DNA of 64,000 bases from Ecdyonurus torrentis (GCA_949318235.1 OX439131.1:38704557-38768556), one strand, 5' to 3'; shown: positions 19,240 through 32,800, counted from the first letter of the stretch. A program made the numbers and translations. Notes: a model not told the origin generated them from the sequence alone.

Positions 19240-19420
19240 GAGGGGGGACAGAATAGTTGCTTGTTTGCCGAACTACTACCTGGTTGGGTTATCCACATGG
19301 GGTGGCGCTAACCTGGCTCCCCGCCAGTACAAGCGCCACTCCCAGCACGCGCCAAGTGCTCCATCACGTACCTAATCACGTAACAATAAGGCCAACGTCA
19401 TATATACGCCTACATACTCT
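19240..19420. other. GC-rich island with a strong compound hairpin
   Basis: One of the most GC-rich noncoding stretches. It holds the stem-loop at 19298-19344 and a direct repeat of ATCACGTA at about 19373 and 19385. Frames on both strands are short and lack a clear donor and acceptor pair. It may be regulatory DNA, a structured RNA or an element remnant. Confidence 0.4.
19298..19344. other. Compound stem-loop
   Basis: The outer stem is TGGG/CCCA plus GTGGCGCT/AGCGCCAC with one bulged base. An internal loop AAC/TACA follows, then an inner stem CTGGC/GCCAG closed by TCCCC. All pairing is Watson-Crick. A 17-pair, mostly G-C structure is very unlikely by chance in this AT-rich context. Confidence 0.7.
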
Positions 19421-19444
19421 GTACACGGGAAAAATTCTATTATG

Positions 19445-20793
19445 ATAAAATATGAAGTAAATCTTTTAAAAGATAGAGAAAGAGAGGAGGCGAGAGAAAG
19501 AGAGAATTTAAAAATTTTATACAACAAGATAAAGCACGTATATATACCGTACCATATATAGTAGGGTACCTTTTTTCATTAATAATTTTCATTGAGAGTA
19601 ATATAAAATTAATTAGAAACTAATTTTATGTAAAGGTATTTTATTAAATTTTGCTTGAAAATCTTCTTCTTCGTTAGTAAAATAATATACTATATATAAA
19701 AATATTTTGTCAATGAATATTCTTTACAAAGATGTTTTGACGTCAATGAAAGCAATAATCGTTATATGAGAAAGTCGATCGTTTGAATTAGTAAAATTCT
19801 TTGTCACCACATTTTCTTGCAGTAAAATGATTAAATTATGTATTTTACATTCATTTTCTGAAGCTTTGATCAAAACTATCACATTTTTTCTATCTTTATG
19901 TGTCTTTAAATTCGATTTTTGCATCATAACAAAGTCAAGTTTTCTTAAAATATACAGTATTACATAAGTGATCCACCTACTACTGCCATAACGTTTTAAA
20001 ATCTTCTTAAAAAAAAAAACTTAAAATGATATAAAAAAATTAAGTGCTTTTAAAATTATGTTCATCTCTTACTACTAAAGTGTTTAATATAACAAGTTAA
20101 TTAATTATTTTACAGGTGGAAAACGTCCGGTTATAAATTTAACTTCATGACAGAAAGTGGGCATGTATTAAAAAAAATGTTCTTAATACAATAAAAATGA
20201 TATTTAACTTCAAGGGTATACTAAAATGTATATTAATATTTTCTAAACATTTATTCCTCTTTTGAGAATACAATTTATTATAAGAAAGTAATTAAGAGCT
20301 GTTTTGGTCAAATTTAGTGCATATTAACTTCTTTAAAATTAATAATTAAATTGATTAAATCGATTAAAAAAAAAAAAAAAAAAACTCAAATAATAATCAG
20401 AAAATTTAAAAGTACAGTATGTCTTAATTTATTTTAGCACATTTTTTTTTAATTTTTAAAAATACTTTGCATTAATCAAATGCATTATTTTTTAATTATT
20501 TTAAAGGTTTACATGGCAATCTCTACATTCATTCACGACAACATTTCTTACCTGACTGATTTCATTTTTTTTTTTTAATCTGTTTCAAATCACTTTAAAT
20601 TTTTTTCCCTTCATACACACCATGTCTGATGTATCTGAGGTTTATATATCTATGATCTGAGGTAACAATCTAGTCATGAATACATTGCAATAACTATAAG
20701 AGTAAGATTTTTTTAGTTATTCTATTAATAAAGAAATATAGAAAATCTACTCCCATGCCGATCGATGTACTGTAATTTTTACAAATGTATCTA
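19445..20793. other. AT-rich intronic DNA, nothing recognised
   Basis: There is one TGACGTCA at 19738-19745 and poly(A) near 20366. No exon was found. Confidence 0.6.
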
Positions 20794-20935
20794 TACTCGC
20801 CTCAAAAAGCCTGAGTTACCTGCCGTTCGACCTTTTAAGGTATCGCCCAGCCGCCCCCCTTTGAAATGCACGCGAGAAATGGGCGATACATTAGTGGTAA
20901 AACGATAAATCGGCTGAGGTTTTTTAAGTCGAGTA
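20794..20935. mobile_element. MITE-like element with TA flanks, 142 bp
   Basis: The left end TACTCGCCTCAAAAAGCC and the reverse complement of the right end, TACTCGACTTAAAAAACC, are terminal inverted repeats. They are flanked by TA on both sides (20792-20793 and 20936-20937). Similarity continues imperfectly inward, with GTATCGCCCA in both arms. A TA flank is the Tc1/mariner target signature. The interior is GC-rich and noncoding. Confidence 0.65.
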
Positions 20936-20937
20936 TA

Positions 20938-22356
20938 CTACATCTTTAAAACTAATAATCAGATTGATAATTTCGTTCTGTAAAATGTGGACGCCGTAAG
21001 AATATACATGTCTTGTCATTTTTACGTGTCAAGAATAGACATTTCATTTCGCAGTTCATTTAGAGAACAAAATAACGTATTGAATTGTTGCTTCAAAATA
21101 TTGAGAAAAATATATAATATTATATTCACACAAATTCATGATAATATTGTGTATTAGTAGACGTCCTAAATTTTATTCTTAGATACTTTTGAAATTGAAT
21201 ATTTTATTCAAGTATCATTTATTGTTTTATGATTTATTATAATAATCATTAGTTTGATAAAATCACGTATTCAACAGCGAGCAAATTTCTTAAAATGTAC
21301 AATAACTCTAGTCGTGAGAATTTCATGTGATATACACATAAAATTTCACCTGTCGGATTACCATAATAACTGTGAAGCGTGACGAAAACAATTTTTTACA
21401 GCCTTTCAATGCTATTTTTTATGTCTATGCCTGTTGCTACTTTTAACTAAAAAAAAAAAAAAAAAACGGAGCTTTATTAAAAAAATGTATGATAAAAAGA
21501 ATATTTACGAAAAAACAGAAAAAATAAGCGGATTTAGAAGAAGGAAAAAAGTATATTGAAAGGCTTTAAACTCTTTAATTTTTTTTAATATAAGATTTAA
21601 ATAAAATGGAGCTACTGGTTTTTGTTTTTTTTTATCAAAAATTTTAAAAATTTTATGACATTAGCCTTATGGACTCATAACAACATTTTTTCTGGATGTA
21701 AGCCAGAGTTTGTTTATGATAGTTTACATAACTTTCATACAATAATAGAAAAATGATTTATAAGTAAATATACACATGCAGTCTTTTAAATTTTCATACA
21801 AAACTGTTGAATTTTTTTATATGTATACCAATGAAAGAAATATTATCATAATAATAACTCAATAGAATACTATAATTCGTTCTATAAATCTGTTTAAGTG
21901 AAATATAGTTAAAAATATATACTTAAAAATAATTTCACTAATATTTATTAATTTTTAAATGTAAAAATAGCCACCTGACGTTATTAATAAATTATAACAA
22001 TATGATTTAACTTTTACAGTGATTAGTAATAATTTATTGCAAAAATGCATTAAAAGCTAAATAAACTGTTAGCTTTTATTATACCCATGTTATGCGGGTG
22101 TCACGTAACATACTGATAATTTTCTATTCTTTGTAAAACTATTCGGAACACCTTCAAAGTTAAACTATATATAAGAAGTGTATAATATAATATGATATTT
22201 TAAGAAGACTTACAAATGATTGGCATAAGCCTATTTCTACCACAAACGTAAGTCAATTAAAGAACTTAAAATTACATGGTCACTCTTTTAAAGATTGTTA
22301 AAATCATTGCAAAAAAAGAAAAAAAAATAAGGAAATAGTTTTGTCACGTGTTTGCT
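20938..22356. other. AT-rich intronic DNA, nothing recognised
   Basis: Homopolymer runs only. Confidence 0.6.
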
Positions 22357-22489
22357 TTAAGGAGGTAGGGGAGCGTAGATGGCAGCATGGAATTTTTATA
22401 TGGGAAAACATCAGCTGTTATCCATATGGCAGACATAATTCTTATGGAAATTTCACAGTGCTGCCATCTACGCTCCCCTACCTCCTTAA
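22357..22489. mobile_element. MITE with perfect TIRs and TTAA target-site duplication
   Basis: A 125-bp element (22361-22485) is bounded by TTAA at 22357-22360 and 22486-22489. Its terminal inverted repeats are identical for 27 bases, beginning GGAGGTAGGGGAGCGTAG. Homology between the ends stops exactly at TTAA. TTAA is the piggyBac-family target. The interior is noncoding. The perfect TIRs imply recent insertion or active mobilisation. Chance frames crossing it are not genes. Confidence 0.85.
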
Positions 22490-23294
22490 GATGTCGTTCT
22501 GCTTTGGTTTCAAAACAAGCTTATGTTATGTATTTTGTTTGTATTTCTGAAATTAAGACAGATAATAATGTACATTTAACAATGGATTTAAAAAAAAAAA
22601 GCTATAAGACTTCACGTTTGATTGAAAGACATAATATCATTATATATTAGTTTATTATTAAATAAAGTACTTTTATACATTGTTTCCTATTTATTTTTCT
22701 TCTTTAAAGTAAGCTGAAACTTGTCGATATTTTCAGTGAAGCTACTCTTTTTTTTTTCAGCTGTCACTATCAGCTTTACTTTAAACGAGAAAATTTATAA
22801 TTGACTTTCTTTCTTCAAGTAAATAACAAACCTTTCAATTTTCTTTGATATAACTTTGTAATAAATATCACTCTGTTTGTTATTAATTATAGACAGACAG
22901 ATTGAAACTTCAACTATATAATATGTATATTGAAAAATATTATGTATATTTCAAAAGTATTATTCTGACATGCGAGAACTTTTTTTTTCGTGCCTTAAGT
23001 CATACTTTTATTCATATACCATTTTATATTTTACAAATTATAATTTCTAAACGCAGCATTGTAGTAGTGAGAGAAAGAAAAAAAGAAAAGAAAAAGAAGA
23101 AGAAGAAGAAGAAGAAGAAGAAGCGCATAAAATACACGTCTCTGTAAGATGAAAATCTTAACGAAGCTGATGTTTCAAAAGAATTACGTATAGAAGAAAA
23201 TAATAGATTATATTTGATACAAATAAATTGTACCGTTTCTATTTTAAGAATCTAATTTATTATTCTGCTCACAAATTTGAGAGCGTTAAAAAAA
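22490..23294. other. AT-rich intronic DNA with a GAA tract
   Basis: A purine tract from about 23068 ends in (GAA)n to 23123, which can form triplex DNA. The stretch lies downstream of the SK S1 exon in transcription order. Nothing else was recognised. Confidence 0.55.
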
Positions 23295-23544
23295 ACTAGC
23301 AATTGGTGACACGTTCAGTGTAATTGGAATTATCCCTCGTAATGAAATCTAAGCAATGAGAAATTACTAGTGTGTTTTGAAATATCAAACGTTTAAACCA
23401 GTGTTTAATTTTATAATTTGGAATAAAATGATTCTGTTTTTTAATAGTAATTGTTAATTGAATTACTAAACCGTATATGAAGTTATTCCAAGGTAAAATA
23501 AAACACTGTTTCAAATAAAGAGATAGAAAAAAAGTTTTTCTTAC

Positions 23545-23931
23545 CTTTGTGTAGACACCAGCACTGGAGAGTTCATTTTCAATTACCATAACGATAATAC
23601 CAAACATTCCCATAACAAGTGCATAGTCACTTATTCTTTTACGTTTTTCAAATAATGCTTTACGTCTTCCAAGTCGATAACCTACGTTTGGTTTATTATA
23701 TTTTCCCCCACACGAATTTGCTCCTGCACCCACTGCAGAAAGAATACCACCCCCTCTATCTCCACCACCTCCCCCGCCCCCTCCCACTAGCGCTTTACGT
23801 TCCTCCGTGTATTTAGGATACTCGGAGTGGACGCCAACCAGCGCAATTCCTGCTTCCTCACTTGCGGAGTCTTTGCTGGACTGATTCTTCATTGCACCGG
23901 GGATGGATAATGTTGACACTGGTTTGCGCAA
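23545..23931 (-). CDS. SK: SK channel exon with pre-S1 motif and S1 (129 codons)
   Basis: Minus-strand internal exon. The acceptor is TTACAG|TTG (AG at 23933-23932) and the donor is AAAG|GTAAGA (GT at 23544-23543); both ends are phase 0. The encoded 129 residues begin [12 protein letters not shown]. Residues 88-106 read [19 protein letters not shown], the pre-S1/S1 signature of SK channels from insects to mammals. S1 follows at about 101-121 ([18 protein letters not shown]). Residues 50-57 are an uninterrupted Gly run inside a Gly-rich linker, a typical variable insert. An in-frame Met at residue 14 could start a shorter isoform if a noncoding first exon is used. SK channels are tetrameric plasma-membrane K+ channels gated by Ca2+ through bound calmodulin. 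The exon stops just after S1, so the pore and the calmodulin-binding region are missing from this window. Confidence 0.97.
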
Positions 23932-26038
23932 CTGTAATCAAGATATTAAATGTTAACACTTCAAAATAAATATATAACATTTTTTACACGTTAAAATTTA
24001 CAACAAAATAATTTATCAATTTAGTCATTTTGTACACACAAATATACAAGAAAACCAAAATGACCAGTATCAAACTTTAATTTTGTAATAATATTCAACG
24101 TGTTTTTCAAAAATACTCGTGAATTTCTAACTTAAAAAAATGTCTTAACTGTGTTCACCTGAGGAAAAAAAAAATTTTATGGTGCAATTTTTTAGTGGTA
24201 AAACAGGCAACCACACTTAAATTGCTGGTGCATACAACTGCTACTACAGTAGAGGGGAATTAAACAAAATTGTGACAGGAAATTTGTCATTTTTATGAGG
24301 ATTTTGATAAGAAAAAACAACAAAAAAACATCCCTGCTGCTTTGAAAGTATACAAATATGATTAAAAATAAAAATTATTATTCATATGACATTGTGAGTT
24401 CTAGCTTGTATCAAATATGTGCGCAACCTAAAAGAGAAAGTAGGTAAAGATTATAAGGAAACATGATTAATTTATTTCTGGCCTGCAACCACAACACTTT
24501 TCTATTATAAATAATGTATAATGGAGTCAATTATTAAAAGTGTTTGCTCAGTAAAATACTTCTTCATAAAAAATGTTAAGCTACTTTTGTTATTTAACAA
24601 ATAGGTATAAAATACCTCAAATAAGTTGTAAAACAAATAAGAAGGGAGAAAAAAAAAAGAAAAAAAAACTCTTTGAACGTAGCAATAATTGTTAAAAAAT
24701 CACGAGAAAAATAGAGAGAAAAAATACTTCTGGAAATGGCGTAAACATCTGGAGTTTTTGTTCTTGTAACTGCTAAACCTGTGGATCATATAAATCAGAG
24801 TTAATACATAGAAACATAAAAACTACGAGAAAAAAAGTTTTGTAAGTCATCATGGCAACTTTGTGGTAAATCAATAGATGAATAAATACTATATCATTCT
24901 TATTGTCATCGATCTTTTTTAGCAGCATCTTAAATTATTCGTAGCTCTCGATGTTTGTTGGGGCGAGAGGAGAGAGAGAGTGAGAGAGACTTGTCCGTAG
25001 TGAGCCTCGCCACTCAAACCTACAGCCTTTGTAAATGGAAAAAGAAGAAGAGAAGAATAAGAAGAAAAAAAAATTGATTGAGTTTCAAACTTGATTGGAT
25101 GATAAAATCTTTTATTCAAGAGCTACTTTTTTTTTAACAAACCAATGAAGAAAAAAGAAACTTTTAAATATTATTTGTCACTTTATTCAATTTTGTTATT
25201 GTTTTTCTTTTAAAAATAAAATCCTATTATCAATTTTATCAATTGATTGAAAATAGGATCCAACAATAAACCATTATATTTTGAATTCATCCTAAGACGT
25301 AAGTTGAATAAATTTTATTTATATAATACTTTATAATATGTATATGTGTCATGATTTCAATATGACTGAAATATTATGAAATATTAATGCAATCATACAG
25401 AATGCATTGTGCAGATTATAAATCATCAGTCAGATTGTTCATCAAAAATATTTCCATTCCATTCCATTTTTTTTTTCATAGTAAAATAAACAGTTTAATT
25501 TGTTTGCTATTTTATTTATTTAAATTCATTAAGCAAACTAAATTAAAATTTATAATAAGTAATTATTAAAATTGTTACTCTAGTATGCTTATTTTAATAA
25601 TTTATTTTATTTGAAAATGCTAAACATTTAATACTAATGAATTTATTTTTAAATTGATTTAAAAAACAAAATTAATTAATGTCTATTTTATTAATAAATT
25701 ACATCACGCTTAATAAAAATTTCTATGTTATGCATGGTTTTGTTAATTAATATGAGTTACTACATTTCTGAAATAATAATTATAACCTGCTTTTGATATT
25801 TTTAAGGAAATAAAATGATTAAATATGATCATAATATAACAAGAACCATGATTTAAATTTATTCAGATCAATATTAATATATATGTTAATAAAGGTAATG
25901 TATCGATATTGTACATTGATTTTGTCTTTGTAATGCAGTACTGATTTAAATTTAGCTCAAAATTTGTATGTGGAATTTTTTTTCATCAGTATAATACTGT
26001 ATTATGCCGCTTTGTAAAATATTCCATCAGTATTTAAT
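23932..26038. other. Intronic DNA upstream of the S1 exon
   Basis: Mostly AT-rich. A mixed-composition patch at 24930-25040 has a short (GA)n and a CGAGGCTCACTACGG stretch on the minus strand. I could not place a donor there, so an alternative first exon is possible but unsupported. Confidence 0.45.
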
Positions 26039-26041
26039 ATA

Positions 26042-26333
26042 TAGATCGGTTGCACTCATATTTAAGAGACACCATTTTGTTGGTCAGGAATACATAGGCA
26101 AGCATAGGAAAAATGTCATTTTTAATTTTTTAATACCAAAAGAAGCTTCAAATCTCCATCAAAGCCTTATTTCTAGCTCCTAATAAGCTCAAAGAATATG
26201 AGAAAAATTCTTTCAGTTGAAATAAACCCTTTTTAAGTAAGAAAATTAGGAACAGTAATGTTTCCCCAATGCTGGACAATGCATAAAGCACCACAAACAT
26301 GGTGACAAAGCGCAAGGATGTGCAAGGGGTCTA
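26042..26333. mobile_element. MITE-like element with TA flanks, about 292 bp
   Basis: The left end TAGATCGGTTGCAC pairs with the right-end reverse complement TAGACCCCTTGCAC. Further inward both arms carry CACCAT.TT and a GTTGG/GTGG block. TA lies on both sides. The interior is noncoding and moderately diverged. Confidence 0.6.
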
Positions 26334-26598
26334 TAGTCAAAGTGTTTAAAAAAAATACCGAAAATATAGACATAAAAGAAATACAACTGACAATTTTACT
26401 CTATTTACTTTACAGGAATAAAAGGAAACTTAATTAGCAAAAATTTCATGAATAAACGTCATTTTCAAAGAGACAATATAATAAAAATGTCAATGTTATG
26501 AATTGTACATAACTTGTTAGAATAATAATTTGAATATAATTTATGACCCTTTTCAATAAAATATTCAGTGAAAGTTTCCAAAGAAATGTTTCACATTA

Positions 26599-26758
26599 TA
26601 GTCCGTGCCACCTAAGGATGTTTGCGATTAATCGAAATTGAGCCACGAGCCAATAGACGCCCAAGCACTCAAAGTCACCAGGAGGTGGGGTAATGTTAAC
26701 TAAATGGAGAGTTTTTAGGCGATCTTTCATTGGTCGCATCCTTAGGTGGCGCAGACTG
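26599..26758. mobile_element. MITE-like element with TA flanks, 160 bp
   Basis: The terminal inverted repeats are TAGTCCGTGCCACCTAAGGA on the left and CAGTCTGCGCCACCTAAGGA on the right read inward. They are flanked by TA (26597-26598 and 26759-26760). The GC-richer interior is noncoding. It lies 265 bp from another TA-flanked element with unrelated TIRs. Confidence 0.7.
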
Positions 26759-29056
26759 TAGATATATAACTTTTGAGTTGACAGATGTAGAAAAGATGTA
26801 AGATGTCAAGAAATAATTTGCAATTCAAGTTGTCTCCCCAGTGTCTAGACCACATTTCAAGAAAAAAAAATCTGGACTTACACATTTATCATATAAGAAA
26901 TATGTAAACATAAAGTAACTATATTCTTACTTAATTAATATAACACTATAATGTTTAGTTATATAATTTCTAATCTAAATATCATGGTTTATTTTAATAA
27001 ATGTATTTCATTAAGTTTCTCTCTCTACAGTATATCTATGTGTAGAATTGCAAATTATAACATTACAGTTGATAATTTTAATGGAAATATGTTAGAATTA
27101 ACCTACACAATATTATATAGTATAAATTCTATAAATGTATACGGTTGGCAGAGCATTATATTATAATAACTATGTTATGTATGTACAGTGAGAGACTGCT
27201 TTACGATACATATATGTACAGTATATTATTTAATTTTGATAAAGAATATTTAACGATCTATAGCTATTACATGCAAATTGAAATTATGTATATATTATTT
27301 GGCGTAAATTTCTTTTAAGAAAATAATTTCCATTTGTAATTGTTGTGTTACATAATTTGAAATTCTGTATGAATAATCGGTGAATGAATACGATTTCACA
27401 GTGTTACTAAAATTAAAACTCGTTCCTATAATTAAGTATACCCATTGTCAGATAGTATTGGGCACTTTTTAGTTTTACACTTGTATAAAATAGAATGAAC
27501 AGACTTTGTCATAGAAAATTTTATTCTTAGCCTTTACTCTAGGGCACAGTAAAATTTTATATGATAATGTGTATACATGACTGTGATAATATATTTTACG
27601 ATTCAAATGTAGAGTATTTTTTTCTCATAAGAATAATATTGGATATTTGGCACACAAGTTTTTGCGAATGGTAAAATATATTATAACAATCGTTGAACAG
27701 TATTTTCATTGGAATATATAGTTACAAAAATAGTTTTCTTTTGTTTCTTTTAAATTACATTTTTATGTTTGATTTTTTTTTATTATAAATAATAAAAATA
27801 CGTAATAATAACAAGGTTAAATAATTTTTTAATTACAAGTGTTAGAATTTATCAGATAAAGTTACGTATAAAATTTAGATAGAATATTTCACACGTAAAT
27901 GTTAAACATTCCTTTAAACTTTATAAGAGTATAAACATTGTCATGTCTAAAATATCGAGTCACGAAGAAGCTTGAGATAGTGAAAATTAACGAGTGATAC
28001 TTTATAGTAGTAGACATATTTCACAAATCCCGCAGTGTTGATTCATGTCTCAAGTTTTATCATCATATTTCTAACTTTATCATACAAAAATGATATCTAG
28101 AATAACCGGTGAAATGTCATATAGCTTAACATAAATATTATCATACTATTACTATGAAACTTGATACAAAATTATAATTATGTTACATGTTAAATGACAT
28201 GTTGTTAACTTTACTTTCATAATATAATTCATAATAATCACACATTTTAACACTTTAACTTTCTGTATATTATAATATATTATAAAATTTATTTTAAAAA
28301 GATTGCACATGTTACGTATAATGTTACATATCAAACTTATAATATTTTGAATGAAAATGAAAATTTCATTTATATTTAATGATATTTCTTAAAAAGTTTT
28401 TATTGCATAATTCCCTGATCAGAAAAAAAATTCTTCAACAACAAAACTGAAAATACGTGTATTTTAAAGTAAGATTGTAACTCAAATACTCATATAAAAT
28501 TCAAATTTTACCGGACTCCTGATTTAATAAATTAATTAAACTAAAACTTTTAATATTAAATTAATTATTTAATCAATGATCCCCCATACACTTATACCAC
28601 AAACAAGGAAGTATATTATTATAACGCAAGGAAAAACCTTGTAAAATATGCATAAAGTAAAACTTATAAATTTAAAGTACAGTATAATAATAGATTTAAA
28701 AAATAAAAATAGTTTAAAAAAGAAAAATTATGAGAAAATTTTACACGTGTCAAATTATTGTCTTTATCTTATATAATATAAGTTATAAAATGTAGTGTTT
28801 TAATAAAACTCTGTTTTAAAGTTAAATCTTAATAATAAAGTTTTACGTTGCATGAAGCACAATAAACACCTTCTGAATACACAGCTTGTTTTCTAATTAA
28901 GCGGTTTTAACTAAAGATGGATGCACTTCCTATTGTTTTGTATTCATCTTTCTTTCTTGTTAACTACTGCTATAATCTGACAGCTTTATATTCAATATTA
29001 AGCTTATAATATAATAACAAACTATAATACAAAAGTAGCTGAATATATTAAGCATG

Positions 29057-29063
29057 CATATAT

Positions 29064-29158
<95 letters not shown>
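29057..29158. repeat. (TA)n microsatellite with a TACA-rich start
   Basis: TACATACATACATA leads into about 80 bases of perfect (TA)n. Confidence 0.95.
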
Positions 29159-29161
<3 letters not shown>

Positions 29162-29805
29162 AGAAGCTATATTTATACCTATTTATCTTCAATATAACAT
29201 TATATTAATTATAATACACATACCTGAAAAGTTATTCATATTATCACAAGTATTTATATCAAAGTTTCTCATCAACTTAAAATTAATCATGTATATATAT
29301 ATATATATATAGTAACAAGTAAAGACTGTAAATATTTTACGTTCAAATATTGGAATGTAAATTTCAAAATAAAATAATCACTTTTGAAATTATCGCATGC
29401 TTACCTATAACCAGTATTGGTTGCTATAGATATTGATAATTTAGCATACGATAAAATATTATAGTTAAATTTATTATCACTTTAAGATATGACCAAATAT
29501 TTTACTTTTAAGTGCTATTTAGTTTAAAATATTTTACGTCCTAATATATATGGGTTTTTTTATTGTTAATTTAGTTACTCATGAACTGATTTAGTTACAA
29601 TTATGCGAGTAAACAGTTTTCGTGACTAATTTTTAATTTCCAAGAATGCACGCAATCTGTATCAATTTTCTGTCAAAACGCATTTATTTTTACATGTTAC
29701 ATTATGAGTTATATTTTAAATTTTATTTTCAAAATGTTCGTCGGAACTATCGATAATTAGTCATTCCGTTACACTGTTACAGTATTAGATTGGAATAAAT
29801 GTTTT

Positions 29806-29842
<37 letters not shown>

Positions 29843-32800
29843 ATTATACACATATGTTAATTATTATTATTTCAATTTCTAAATAAATTTACATTCTCTT
29901 TAAGAAAATAATCTTTTCAAGTTGACATTTCTATAGTAAATAAAGTTCTTTGAAAAAGTATGTTTATTTCTTTACATTTTTCCTTACATCTTTGATTTCT
30001 ATTTTTCTCTTTGACATTATAAAAATATATAAAACAAAAAAAAAAGTAAAATATATCAAGGTTGACATCCTTGTTAGTCTCCGTGTATTTACTCTTTTAG
30101 TTCCTCTTTTATAAAAAAACATACACTCTCGTTTATTTACCGTATGTGTACATTGAAAGCATTTTTATATAATATTACTTTTTTTTTTTTACTCTGCATG
30201 GGTGAATAAACAACATGAAGCAATCGGCACAACTCATGTGAATTTTACCGCCCTGCTATACAATAATATAACAAAATAAAATGTATATAGGTGGATATAA
30301 TATCAGAATGTAATCCGGAACAAAGTGTGTTTTTGTATTCATAAATTATGCCATGAATTTCCTGTGCATGTGTAACATGCAGAAATATTCCGATAATAAT
30401 TTAATCTACTTTATATTTATCAGAGTAACTATTGTTTTCATATACATATAGTGGAATATAAATAATAAGTATAGTATATACAACATGTAATAGTTAATTA
30501 ATAATTAACTAGAGCCTTGAAAAGTAATTTTCAATTTTAAAAAAAATCATATTTATCATAAATATAATTGATTTTATATAGTTATTTATATAATAATATA
30601 GTAATAATAATAATTGTTATTTATTTAACATTTATATTGAAACTTTTTATCCTTACTATGGTTATTATATTAGAATTTTATAAACATTATTATTGTGCAA
30701 TGAAATGACAATGAAAATCTCATTTCTAGCAGAGCCTCAGAAAAGGGCAATTCAAATATATTTAGAGAAGTGGATATCTATGTATTACAAGTTTACGTAT
30801 TATAAAATTAATTGAAATTATTGGTTACTTGTATTTTGAGTACCATATAAACGAGTATGTAAATTTTTTTTATTATTATTTAATAAAACAATTTGAGTGC
30901 AAAGTTGAATTGTGTTTCTTTAAAAAGTATAATTAAAGCTTAGAGAATAGTTTTTATTATGATTTTTTTGTCTTTCTTTCTCTCTATCTTAAGAATTATT
31001 TTGAAAAATGATTAAAATTTTAAATGACATGAAAGAATGTATGAAGTGAAGGAAATATTATCTGGAATACAATTGATGACATGTAGTTATTGCTTTGTGT
31101 CATCTGTAACGTGACCTATTTACTATCATCATATACGTACGTAGAAGAGTGCAGCAAAAGTGCAGCGTGACAACAACAGCCTTTATTATTATTATTATTA
31201 TATTATTGTATATTTTATCCTTGGAATATAATCAAAGTAAAGAATACAACTATATCATTGGAAATAAAAAATGGAAAGAATATTTTATTATCTTAATTGG
31301 AAAAAAAAATTGTTATTCTAATTATATTTAATATATAGTATACATGCAAATTATTCTTGCTTAATAAGCACTGAAAAGTTTTATTTTTTAATTATTAACA
31401 TTGTTAGTAAGAAATACACTGAATAAATGATGGTATTACTTAAACTTTTTTCTTTCGAATCTTGATATACATAATTATTAAAAAAATAATAAAAAATGAA
31501 ATTTAATGCATTATCATAACAAAACTTGTTAGAATATTTTTTATTTGTAATTTTCCTTTTGTATATACTTCATTTAACATTACATTTATTTAAAATATTA
31601 TAATATTATGCTTTCTATTTAAATATTAGCTTTTTTTATGCATGTCAATTTCTCATTAATTTCCTAATCAATAATTTGATAATTAAATGAGATTTTTCAA
31701 GATAGATAAATAATTCTATTTAAAATTCTACAATACACATTTCAATGCCAATAATATAATTGAGTTTAATATAAGTTTCTCATGAATATGGGCATTAATT
31801 TCAAAACTAATTAAAATTTTATATTTGAAATTTTGCCATTGTTACTGTCGTTATTGTGTCAAAAGGGTTCTTATGTATAAATGTGAAGATTTTGTGGAGA
31901 AACTTTAACAGCATGTTTTATATTTTTAATTGTGCATGCTTTTAAATTCATGTTAAAAATGAATTAAAATTTATATTACTTAAAGAATGCTGTTGTGGGT
32001 TTAGTTATATGTTTAAGGGTTTTAAAATACATATCATAAATTGTATGAGAGAGATAAGTTAAAAATTAGAAATCGTGGTTTAAAGAAGAAATACCAAAAA
32101 AAAAAAAATAATAAATAAAAATGTTGCGATTATGCGTCTTCTATGATCGTAGAAACAAAGAGAAAAAAACTTTTTGAGGTAATATATTAAAATTTTATTA
32201 ATTATTGAATTTGAAGTTTTGATTTTTATAATAAATTAAAAAAAAAAAAAAAAAAACTTTTATTTTGTAAACGTGTGTAATATATTTTGAACTTTTCTCT
32301 TTTCAGTAAAAGCTATTGGACTTTTAAATTGAATAAAATAAATCTAGTTTTACAACTGACGCAAAAGTCTTTGTCCTTTTTTCAACACTATTGAATTTAA
32401 AAACTGTTTTAAATCAATGATTGAAAAAAAACCATTTGGTAAAAAAATCAAGATTCAAACAAATAAGAAAAAACATTTAAATGACATCAATAATTAACGT
32501 AAATAAAATTTATTTGTTATAAGAAGATTTTTTTTTTTTTTAACAATAAGTTTGTGTACAATAAGTTTTTGTTCTTTTTCTTTTTTTCTTCTTATTTTAA
32601 TTGTTGAGAGTACAGTACATTTTAAGTAAGTATTCATAATAAAAAAAACTACCAAAACATAGGAGTGATTCGGGATACTAATAAATTGTGTGTATTTACT
32701 TTTTTACGTATAAGCTAACCGTATTGATACAGTAGATAGCTAAAAGCTATAAAAGAATATTTTGTTCATTATTTTTTCATTTCGCAATTCCCGATAGTCA

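Noticed and set aside
19257..19445. 62-codon plus-strand frame and a minus-strand frame (MEHLARAGSG...)
   Set aside because: Both read through the hairpin island. Phases do not fit SK exons, and the location is downstream of the S1 exon.
22341..22650. Two overlapping plus-strand frames of 69 and 87 codons
   Set aside because: They cross the TTAA MITE and have no splice context or domain.
23619..23816. 65-codon plus-strand frame
   Set aside because: Antisense shadow of the SK S1 exon.
24919..25119. Minus-strand frame upstream of the S1 exon as an alternative start
   Set aside because: No usable donor follows the GC-richer part, and the frame is dominated by simple purine/pyrimidine repeat.
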